Part shown: positions 1 to 5,190 of the stretch, piece after piece
How positions within the stretch are numbered: position 1 is the stretch's first letter
How the letters are laid out: the number at the start of each line of letters is the position of its first letter
Source: Nitrospira sp.
GTDB taxonomy: Bacteria; Nitrospirota; JACRHL01
Direction: 5' to 3'
Assembly: GCA_026994095.1 (NCBI GenBank)
Contig: JALWRU010000218.1
Location: forward strand, 1 to 6,285
DNA length: 6,285 bases
Notes under the pieces: model-generated
The model's database searches: none
Told to the model about the DNA's origin: nothing
The model's input: the letters and a program-made list of their open reading frames with translations, nothing else
Position numbers and translations under genes: made by a program

Positions 1-2
1 AG

Positions 3-650
3 CCCACTTTTACACCCAAACCCCTCAACGCGTTGTTTGGACCCCCATCGAAACGACCCGCTCCCCGGCAGGTGTGGCGTGGTCGACCGGGAGAGCGCAA
101 ACCCATGTGGGCAATACTGGGGGAGGCTCCGCCTGCCGGATGGAAACCGCCGACAGCGCGTGTGGAATTGTTTGCGCAAAAGGGCAGTGGTGCCGAGCCG
201 TCGAAGCCGGTATCTTCGCAGGAAGGGGGCGTGACCTCGCCCCCGCCATCGTATGCCGGTGAGGTGCGGAATCCGGCGGGTTATGAGGTGCCGCAGATGA
301 CGATGGATAAACTACAGATGTTTAGTCAGCAGATTGGCAAGCCGGTGGAAATTACCGGAGGCAATCGGCCTGAAAGTTCCGAGCTGGGGGCAAGGAATAA
401 CAGCCAGCATGTGCAAAAAACTGCGGCAGATTTTTTCGTGCCGGGGCAAACCCATCTTGAAACGGCTAATCAAGCGTTGGAATCCAAATTGTTTCATGGA
501 GTGGGTTGGTATGAAGAGGGGTATCGTGGACCCAACGGAGAAGGACCGCATGTACATGTGGATATGCGGAAACGGGATAAACTGGCACCGGTAGCCCAGT
601 GGGGGTACCCCGCGACAGGCAAGCTGGGCCGCATTCCGCCACTCAAATAG
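3..650 (+). CDS. M15-type zinc peptidase domain protein, 5'-partial
   Basis: The C-terminal part resembles peptidase family M15 (subfamily A, D,D-carboxypeptidase/endopeptidase-like), whose members cut peptide bonds in peptidoglycan stems. Numbering from the TTG at 33, the motif SQHVQKTAAD (residues 124-133) fits the M15 pattern SxHxxGxAxD with K in place of G, giving zinc ligands His126 and Asp133. HVHVD (173-177) supplies the third ligand, probably His175. ITGGNRPESSE (107-117) sits where family members have a 'GYRSPE'-like strand. The frame is open to the left edge and the TTG at 33 has no Shine-Dalgarno, so the true start is probably outside the window. The first ~75 residues are Pro/Gly/Ser-rich and look like a linker, so this may be the tail domain of a larger secreted or phage-like protein. 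All three forward frames are open over the first ~230 bases, so the reading frame there is less certain than from about 250 onward. It lies 36 nt upstream of an exported small protein. Confidence 0.72.
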   Translation, partial: PTFTPKPLNALFGPPSKRPAPRQVWRGRPGERKPMWAILGEAPPAGWKPPTARVELFAQKGSGAEPSKPVSSQEGGVTSPPPSYAGEVRNPAGYEVPQMTMDKLQMFSQQIGKPVEITGGNRPESSELGARNNSQHVQKTAADFFVPGQTHLETANQALESKLFHGVGWYEEGYRGPNGEGPHVHVDMRKRDKLAPVAQWGYPATGKLGRIPPLK

Positions 651-673
651 CAGGTGATTTATGGGTAATCAAC

Positions 674-680
674 GAGGAGG
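674..680 (+). promoter_or_regulatory. Strong ribosome-binding site GAGGAGG
   Basis: GAGGAGG lies just before tandem ATG codons at 684 and 687. Spacing is 3 nt to the first and 6 nt to the second, which favours the second as start. The remnant at 3111 keeps the same layout: a purine-rich site followed by two tandem start codons. Confidence 0.75.
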
Positions 681-686
681 TTAATG

Positions 687-1226
687 ATGCACCAAACAGG
701 GTTCCGACTGGTAATGATTGGGCTGGTGGTATCGCTGGTTGGACTCGCATTTCCGCAGCTCGGGTCTGCCGGGGAGACCTATGGCATTACACCTTGGCCC
801 CGTTCGCCGGACGCATGTATTACACCACCGCACAGCGGACGACTGGTACACCGGCACGGGTTCGACTATGGCCCGGATGCGCTTTGTAACGAGGATCGTT
901 CGGGCGCGGCGCAGGCGGCCAAACAGGTGGTGCAGCAGTATTGGAATATGCCGTACTCCGGGCGGTACCCGCTTTTTTCTGCTCATTATAAGGGGCTGCT
1001 TAAATCGGTATACAAGATCAATAATAAGGCCGAATATTCCCGTAATATCGATCCGGAGAGGTCTTTTGATAAGCAGGTTTATGAGCGCATTGAAGTGGCG
1101 GGAGACCGGGTGAATATCACCGTTCTTACCAGTTGGTTTCAGGAGGGGTATATGGGGGTAAAAAGTGTATTTTTTCACCTGATAAAAGAGGGCGGTGTGT
1201 GGAAAATTAACGAAGTGATGGAGTGA
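687..1226 (+). CDS. Exported small protein, NTF2-like-looking C-terminal domain (paralog A)
   Basis: I do not recognise a named family. The 179-residue product begins with a classic signal peptide: a positive n-region, hydrophobic residues about 9-22, and likely cleavage after Ala28 (GSA|GE), so it should be periplasmic or secreted. The mature part has two cysteines, Cys44 and Cys67, 22 residues apart, which could form a disulfide. The C-terminal ~100 residues run from a helix-like QVVQQYW, through DPER and QVYERIE, to strands ending VFFHLIKEGGVWKINEVM. That alternation and the closing 'GVWKI' strand resemble NTF2-like/DUF4878-type small domains, but this is a fold-level guess. The same domain recurs at 1813-2397 with about half the residues identical. 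ATG 687 is preferred over 684 by spacing from GAGGAGG. The stop lies inside an 8-bp tandem repeat. Being exported and next to a putative peptidoglycan peptidase, it could be a periplasmic partner or immunity protein; that is inference. Confidence 0.8.
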   Translation: MHQTGFRLVMIGLVVSLVGLAFPQLGSAGETYGITPWPRSPDACITPPHSGRLVHRHGFDYGPDALCNEDRSGAAQAAKQVVQQYWNMPYSGRYPLFSAHYKGLLKSVYKINNKAEYSRNIDPERSFDKQVYERIEVAGDRVNITVLTSWFQEGYMGVKSVFFHLIKEGGVWKINEVME

Positions 1227-1253
1227 TGGAGTGATGGAGTGATGGAGTGATGG
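1214..1253 (+). repeat. Five tandem copies of the octamer AGTGATGG
   Basis: Five exact head-to-tail copies of AGTGATGG begin in the last codons of the preceding gene and run past its stop. Each unit contains TGATG, in which a TGA stop overlaps the next ATG by one base. The array therefore reads as successive two-codon ORFs (ATG GAG TGA), with ATGs at 1218, 1226, 1234, 1242 and 1250. The first TGA (1224-1226) is the natural stop of the upstream gene, and its paralog ends at the aligned position, so the array looks like an expansion after the ancestral end. Short exact repeats like this can change copy number by slippage. Confidence 0.95.
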
Positions 1254-1291
1254 CATCCATCGGTTTAAGCCGGTGTTTAGCGGTACGATGA
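1250..1291 (+). other. 13-codon mini-ORF bridging the repeat to the next gene
   Basis: The last ATG of the octamer array opens a 13-residue frame (MASIGLSRCLAVR). Its TGA at 1289-1291 overlaps the ATG at 1288-1290 of the next gene (ATGA). It may act only as a translational-coupling leader, since no Shine-Dalgarno is visible before 1288. Function is inferred from the stop/start geometry alone. Confidence 0.4.
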
Positions 1292-1806
1292 CGGGTCGTT
1301 GTTATTGGAACTGGATCGTATGCCTCCCGCTGATGGCGACCATTGCATGGGCTGACCCGTTGCCGGAGGAACGCCTGTTCAGCCCCTCTGCACCTGCCTA
1401 TGGGGTGGCGGTGCCGCTGATCGGCGACTATCAGCGGCTGGTGCTGTCCCCGGATGCCATCCCCACACTGGCCAGTTACGAGCGGTTTGTCGGTAGTGGT
1501 GCCGAGTTGGAAGTATCGATGGAACTTCAGGCCTGCCGACTAGCGGGGATTCTTTCGCCGGATCGCTCACTATCTGACCCCATCACTGCCGCCGCCTATG
1601 ACCGCTGCGTCCGGGCGGTTCGCCCGCCGTCCGGAGGGTACGACCCGACGGCCCGTTCCTGGTACCTGACATGGGTCAGGTCCCGTATCCCCCACTCCCG
1701 CAACCGGGCCAAGGTGCGGGAGGTGGTCGAGGTACATCTTCGTTCAGGCGCACCGTCGTATCTCCGTATCAGGGTCATGATCGGGGGCACGCCGGTGCGG
1801 TTTTAG
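1288..1806 (+). CDS. Exported protein of unknown family, possibly the N-terminal half of a split gene
   Basis: No family is recognised. From ATG 1288 the product is 172 residues. A GTG at 1273 in the same frame adds five residues and is an alternative start. Residues 1-22 form a signal peptide with an ideal AWA|DP cleavage site after Ala22. The mature part is Pro/Arg-rich with one Cys pair (in LQACRLAG and YDRCVRA, 23 residues between) and a basic C-terminal strand region ending LRIRVMIGGTPVRF. Neither candidate start has a visible Shine-Dalgarno, but the ATG overlaps the stop of the 13-codon mini-ORF, which suggests translational coupling to the genes upstream. The TAG at 1804-1806 is in frame with the next ORF, which lacks its own ribosome-binding site and signal peptide. 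The two could be one gene broken by a nonsense codon, or a readthrough pair. Confidence 0.6.
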   Translation: MTGRCYWNWIVCLPLMATIAWADPLPEERLFSPSAPAYGVAVPLIGDYQRLVLSPDAIPTLASYERFVGSGAELEVSMELQACRLAGILSPDRSLSDPITAAAYDRCVRAVRPPSGGYDPTARSWYLTWVRSRIPHSRNRAKVREVVEVHLRSGAPSYLRIRVMIGGTPVRF

Positions 1807-1812
1807 CATTCG

Positions 1813-2397
1813 TTGTCACAGGATGATGCCAGCGTCTTTGGTGCGCTGCGAATCGGTTTTGAAAGCGGCCATGATAACGATGGCACACTTCGTACCGAGT
1901 GGGTCGCACAGCATTGGCGTGAGATGGTTGTTGCGCAGCAGACTAGATGCGGCTATCCGCCGTATTCCAGTGGGACTTCCTCCTGCGCATTGCCCACCAC
2001 AGAGACCGTCACCTTGCATGGCAACGATCTGACTCGGCATGTGGTTACCGACATCTGTCATGCGTCGCAATCGGACGATTTATGCGCGGCGTTAACGGTG
2101 GTAAAAGAGTACTGGAAAAAATCTTACAAAGACCGTTATGTATTGTTTTCATCCGGTGAAAAAAAGACCCTTAAAAGGGCGTATAAAATTGAAGACGCTA
2201 ATGATTATGCCAAACAGTTTGATCCGGAGCGGGGCTATTATCAGCAGGTGTATGAACGGGTGGAGCATGGAGGCAAGTGGGTCACTGTGACCGTGTTGGC
2301 ATTCTGGACCCAGGATGGATATACCGGCGTGGAGAGCTTTTTCTTTCACCTGCTGCGTGAGGATGGCGTGTGGAAGATTGGCTCTATCATGAACTAG
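1813..2397 (+). CDS. Paralog B of the exported domain; start unclear, possibly the C-terminal half of a split gene
   Basis: The last ~100 residues align without gaps to the C-terminal domain of the 687-1226 product. Shared blocks include EYW/QYW, DPER, QVYER, TVL, GY-GV, FFHL and GVWKI, about 50 identities over ~99 positions. Upstream of that domain a Cys pair (SSC...DIC, 23 residues between) matches the spacing of the pair in the paralog, and two more cysteines are present. Cysteine conservation suggests an oxidising, exported location, yet the frame from the TTG at 1813 has no signal peptide. No Shine-Dalgarno precedes that TTG, and an in-frame ATG at 1924 is little better. The frame continues upstream through the TAG at 1804 into the exported ORF at 1288. 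Read as one unit, 1288-2397 would be an exported protein of about 368 residues with one internal stop. The domain itself is well supported; the start is not. Confidence 0.6.
   Translation: MSQDDASVFGALRIGFESGHDNDGTLRTEWVAQHWREMVVAQQTRCGYPPYSSGTSSCALPTTETVTLHGNDLTRHVVTDICHASQSDDLCAALTVVKEYWKKSYKDRYVLFSSGEKKTLKRAYKIEDANDYAKQFDPERGYYQQVYERVEHGGKWVTVTVLAFWTQDGYTGVESFFFHLLREDGVWKIGSIMN
1897..1926 (+). repeat. 30-bp direct repeat, copy 1 (in paralog B)
   Basis: This block matches 3161-3190 at 27 of 30 positions. Here it is in frame and encodes EWVAQHWREM, so this copy looks like the source or the intact relative of the second copy, which is out of frame in a remnant. Confidence 0.85.
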
Positions 2398-2452
2398 GGC
2401 CTGCCGTGATTTTGGGAACGGCGAGCGGTATTTGAGGTGCCAATAAAAGCAG

Positions 2453-3064
2453 ATGAATAGACCGCTATTATTTTTATTGGTACTACTGTTTTTGATGGGG
2501 TTTCAGTCAACCTCCTCCATCGCATCAGAACCCCCCGAAAAAGAAGGGCCTCCTGATTATCAGGAAGAGTTGGAAGCCTATCTCAGGGACGTAAAACTAT
2601 TTGTGCTTCCGGCAGATGATCCCCGGCGGGCCGGGTTGCAGGAGGCGGTGCGGGTGTGGATGGCCGCGATTGCAGCAAAGGACGTGGAGGGCATTCTGGC
2701 GTTTGTTTCGTCGGAGAGCCGTATCTATCTGCGGAAGCGCTTTCGTGACCCGAATTACTCCATCCGCCGGACGTTACTGTACGAGGGCTACCCGACTTAT
2801 CAATTGGCCCGATCTAAATATTCGGGGGTGATGTTTATCCGCACCGGAACGCCATTTAATCCGGGGCTGGGGATCGATGTATGCTTTTACGACCGGGCGC
2901 AACATGATCCTCAGACAGACGAACAACGGGTTGCGCTATACCGGGTTGCAGATGCCTCCGTCTGTTATGCCTTTTTTGACAATGACGGGCGCTGGTACTT
3001 TAGCTACAGCGCATTGGAAGAGGGTGGCCCGGAGTCTTATGACCCGCCTGTCGACGACAAATAG
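2453..3064 (+). CDS. Exported small protein of unknown family
   Basis: The 203-residue product starts with a strong signal peptide: MNRP, then an almost pure Leu/Phe/Val core at residues 5-16, with likely cleavage after Ala24 or Ser25. A charged Pro/Glu segment follows (26-40). A middle region, AVRVWMAAIAAKDVEGILAF (65-84), has the helix-rich look of the start of an NTF2-like/SnoaL-type domain, here followed by basic and aromatic strands. A single Cys pair (Cys144, Cys171) could form a disulfide. The tail is acidic (SYDPPVDDK). I see no clear residue-level match to paralogs A and B, so common ancestry is only possible. The Shine-Dalgarno is weak: GAGGTG at 2434-2439 is 13 nt from the ATG. The signal peptide begins immediately at this ATG, which supports the start. 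It probably belongs to the same exported-protein cassette, 55 nt after paralog B. Confidence 0.75.
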   Translation: MNRPLLFLLVLLFLMGFQSTSSIASEPPEKEGPPDYQEELEAYLRDVKLFVLPADDPRRAGLQEAVRVWMAAIAAKDVEGILAFVSSESRIYLRKRFRDPNYSIRRTLLYEGYPTYQLARSKYSGVMFIRTGTPFNPGLGIDVCFYDRAQHDPQTDEQRVALYRVADASVCYAFFDNDGRWYFSYSALEEGGPESYDPPVDDK

Positions 3065-3110
3065 GCGAGTCGTAAGCGGGCGTTTTGCAGATGCTCATGT
3101 AAGGAGAAGG

Positions 3111-3191
3111 GTGGTGCTGCAAACCGGGTTTCAACTGTTGATTGCCCTGGTGGTATCGCTGAATGGGTCGCACAGCATTAGCGAGAGATGA
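3111..3191 (+). pseudogene. Chimeric remnant: paralog A signal peptide joined to a paralog B block
   Basis: A 26-codon frame (GTG at 3111 or 3114, stop TGA 3189-3191) encodes VVLQTGFQLLIALVVSLNG and then a short tail. It aligns with the start of the 687-1226 product (MMHQTGFRLVMIGLVVSLVG) with one codon missing, and shares an exact 15-base run (3147-3161 with 723-737). Its ribosome-binding site AAGGAG (3101-3106) and tandem start codons mirror those of that gene. At about 3161 the similarity switches to paralog B positions 1897-1926, but out of frame, and ends by 3190. This fits deletion or recombination inside a formerly larger tandem array. The short signal-like peptide might still be translated, but a function is unlikely. 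Confidence 0.7.
3161..3190 (+). repeat. 30-bp direct repeat, copy 2 (in the remnant)
   Basis: This copy is identical to 1897-1926 at 27 of 30 positions. It begins exactly where the similarity to the first gene's signal peptide ends (3161), which marks the recombination junction. The encoded peptide is in a different frame from copy 1. Confidence 0.85.
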
Positions 3192-3220
3192 CCATCCGCT
3201 AGCTCGGTTTACCCCAATCT

Positions 3221-3249
3221 TTGGTGTCAGCCGCCTTCGTCGATATACT
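3221..3249 (+). promoter_or_regulatory. Sigma-70-type promoter for the dienelactone-hydrolase-family gene
   Basis: TTGGTG (3221-3226) and TATACT (3244-3249) are separated by exactly 17 bases and resemble the -35 and -10 consensus. Transcription would start near 3256, about 30 nt before the TTG start at 3286. A promoter here argues against the in-frame ATG at 3163 being the translation start. Confidence 0.6.
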
Positions 3250-3285
3250 GACCCGGTTATTACTTACCCGGACCCGGAGGTTCTC

Positions 3286-4119
3286 TTGACTGATACCGCA
3301 CCCCTCACCACCCGCGCCCCGCGCCTGCTGGCCTTTGCCACCCTGGCCGTGCTGACCCTGCTGCTGACCACAGTCCTGTCGGCCCATGCCAAAATCAAGG
3401 GTGAAGAGATCATCTATAAAGTAGATGGGCAGGAATTCTTGGGTTACATGGCCTGGGACACCAAGGCCAAAAAAAAACGCCCCGGTGTGCTGGTGGTGCA
3501 TGAGTGGTGGGGCCACAACGACTACTCCCGCGAGCGCGCCCGCAAGCTGGCCAAGCTCGGTTACACCGCCTTTGCGCTGGATATGTACGGCAAGGGCAAA
3601 CTGGCAGAACACCCCAAGGATGCCACCGCCTTTATGAATGAACTGCTGGGCGACCTGCCCGCTGCCGAGAAACGGTTTGCGGCGGCCTATCAATTGCTGG
3701 CCAATCATCACACGGTCAAGGGCACCAAAATCGCCGCCATTGGCTACTGCTTGGGCGGTGGAACGGTGTTGTATATGGCCCGGCGTGGGGTGGTGCCCCT
3801 GTCCGGGGTGGTCAGTTTTCACGGCGCGCTGGCGGTGGCCAATCAGGTGGAGGGGGCCTCCACCGGCATCCCCATGCAGGTCTATACCGGGCAGGCCGAT
3901 CCGTTTGTCTCGCCAGAAGAGGTCGGCAAGTTTGTCACCGCCATGAACAGCGCCGGGCAGCCGTTCACGTTGAAGGCTTATCCGGGGGTGAAACACAGCT
4001 TTACCGTGGCCGATGCCGCTGAGAAAGCGGCCAAATTCGAGATGCCGCTGGCCTACGACAAGGCCGCCGACAAGGACTCCTGGGCCGGTATGCAGCGCTT
4101 CTTTGACGAACTGTTCTGA
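3286..4119 (+). CDS. Exported dienelactone-hydrolase-family alpha/beta hydrolase
   Basis: The 277-residue product is an alpha/beta hydrolase of the dienelactone hydrolase family, which hydrolyses ester or lactone bonds through a Cys-His-Asp triad. Visible features are HEWWG (72-76, with the Glu73 that partners the nucleophile in the family), GYCLGG (153-158, nucleophile Cys155), ADPF (204-207, Asp205) and KHSF (236-239, His237). The N-terminus is a signal peptide: two Arg, then a Leu-rich core (14-32), with probable cleavage at AHA|KIKG after residue 35. That places it in the periplasm, whereas the classical catabolic enzyme is cytoplasmic. TTG 3286 is chosen because GGAGG (3276-3280) lies 5 nt before it, a promoter lies just upstream, and the signal peptide starts there. 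The longer frame from ATG 3163 would bury the signal and begins inside the remnant. The substrate is unknown, and no chlorocatechol-pathway genes are nearby. Confidence 0.9.
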   Translation: MTDTAPLTTRAPRLLAFATLAVLTLLLTTVLSAHAKIKGEEIIYKVDGQEFLGYMAWDTKAKKKRPGVLVVHEWWGHNDYSRERARKLAKLGYTAFALDMYGKGKLAEHPKDATAFMNELLGDLPAAEKRFAAAYQLLANHHTVKGTKIAAIGYCLGGGTVLYMARRGVVPLSGVVSFHGALAVANQVEGASTGIPMQVYTGQADPFVSPEEVGKFVTAMNSAGQPFTLKAYPGVKHSFTVADAAEKAAKFEMPLAYDKAADKDSWAGMQRFFDELF

Positions 4120-4236
4120 CCGGCGGCGATTCATCTGCCCGTTGGTCTGCCGGTGGCCGCTCCGGCACATCCGGTACCATTACTAAAGCACACGCGCCCG
4201 ACTGTTCACCCCTCCCCCGTTTGAAAGGACGAAGCG

Positions 4237-5175
4237 TTGACCCCTGTCGCTGTATTCGCCTTCAACCGCCCGGATCATCTGCGCGCTACGCTGGATTCGC
4301 TGGCCGCCTGCGATCGGCTGGACGAATGTCAGGTCCACATTTTCTGCGATGGCCCACGGGGTGCCGCCGACGAGGCTGCGGTAATTCAGGTGCGGCAGGT
4401 GGTCACCGAATGGGCCGAGGCCCACGACGCTACGGTGGTGATGCAGGAGCACAATCTGGGGCTGGCTGGCTCCATCGTCGGCGGTGTCACCGAGTTGTGT
4501 GAGCGGTTCGGGCGGGTGGTGGTGATTGAGGACGACCTGCTGGTAAGCCCCGACTTTTTACACTTTATGCTGACCGGGCTGGACTGCTACGCCGATGTGG
4601 ATCGGGTAAAACAGGTGACCGGGTTTATGTTCCCGATCGCGGCAGCAGATACCGATACGGCGGACGGTCATTTGATCCCCCTTTCCAGCACCTGGGGCTG
4701 GGCCACCTGGCAGCGGGCATGGCAGCACTTCGACGGGGTGCCGGACCCGGCGGCGCTGGTGACATTAGAGGATGATGCCACCCGCGCCCGCTTCGACCCC
4801 TACGGCGACGACCGCTTCACCACCATGTTGCGGGGTCGCATCAACGGCGACAACGACTCATGGGGGGTCTTGTGGTACTGGCGGGTGTTCCAGCAAGACG
4901 GGCTGGTATTGTGGCCCACCCGCTCGCTGGTATGGATGGCCGGGTTTGACGGCTCTGGCACCCATTGCGACGACGTGCCGCCCTTCGAACAGGATCTGCG
5001 GCAGGAATTTACACAGCCACGGCTGGCGTCTACACTGCGGCTGCCGGACGCTATCGAGGTGGATCGCGCTGTATTCGAGCAGATCAAAACCGTTTTAAGG
5101 CCCTCAAAACCGGCCAGCTGGGGTGGCTTACGCAAGAAGATTTCCGGCCTGTTCCGCCCCGGCCCGGCCCGATAA
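4237..5175 (+). CDS. GT-A fold (family 2-like) glycosyltransferase
   Basis: The 312-residue product looks like an inverting GT-A glycosyltransferase that moves a sugar from a nucleotide donor to an acceptor, probably in making a surface polysaccharide. The N-terminus has the first Rossmann-like strand (PVAVFAFNRPDHL, 3-15) and CDGPR (37-41). VVVIEDD (94-100) contains the DxD-like acidic motif for metal and donor binding. The central STWGWATWQRAW (151-162) and DNDSWGVLWYWR (205-216) match a subgroup of such enzymes. A basic C-terminal tail (KKISGLFRPGPAR) follows. There is no signal peptide or obvious membrane span, so it is likely cytoplasmic or membrane-associated. TTG 4237 is supported by AAAGGA at 4224-4229, 7 nt upstream. 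It lies 15 nt before the acyltransferase gene and is probably co-transcribed with it. The sugar and acceptor cannot be read from the sequence. Confidence 0.85.
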   Translation: MTPVAVFAFNRPDHLRATLDSLAACDRLDECQVHIFCDGPRGAADEAAVIQVRQVVTEWAEAHDATVVMQEHNLGLAGSIVGGVTELCERFGRVVVIEDDLLVSPDFLHFMLTGLDCYADVDRVKQVTGFMFPIAAADTDTADGHLIPLSSTWGWATWQRAWQHFDGVPDPAALVTLEDDATRARFDPYGDDRFTTMLRGRINGDNDSWGVLWYWRVFQQDGLVLWPTRSLVWMAGFDGSGTHCDDVPPFEQDLRQEFTQPRLASTLRLPDAIEVDRAVFEQIKTVLRPSKPASWGGLRKKISGLFRPGPAR

Positions 5176-5190
5176 GGGATCTCTGACCAT

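Noticed and set aside
1214..1253. Octamer array as a classic phase-variation switch of the upstream gene
   Set aside because: The gene's stop is within the first two units and every unit carries its own stop, so changing the unit number cannot alter the upstream reading frame.
681..1256. 191-codon minus-strand ORF opposite the first exported protein
   Set aside because: Its beginning is translation of the octamer repeat on the reverse strand, and the + strand gene has a strong ribosome-binding site, a signal peptide and a paralog.
2403..2422. Hairpin GCCGT/ACGGC after paralog B as a terminator
   Set aside because: The stem is 5 bp with a 10-base loop and no T tract follows.
3163..3285. N-terminal extension of the hydrolase from ATG 3163
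   Set aside because: It begins inside the recombination remnant, precedes the promoter, lacks a Shine-Dalgarno and would put 41 residues before the signal peptide.
4148..4167. Hairpin TGCCGG/CCGGCA between the hydrolase and glycosyltransferase genes as a terminator
   Set aside because: The 6-bp GC stem is real but no T tract follows, and such stems are common by chance at this GC content.
3199..4170. Long minus-strand ORF opposite the hydrolase gene
   Set aside because: It is antisense to a gene with a complete catalytic triad, and its product is Gly/His/Gln-rich low-complexity sequence typical of a shadow frame in GC-rich DNA.
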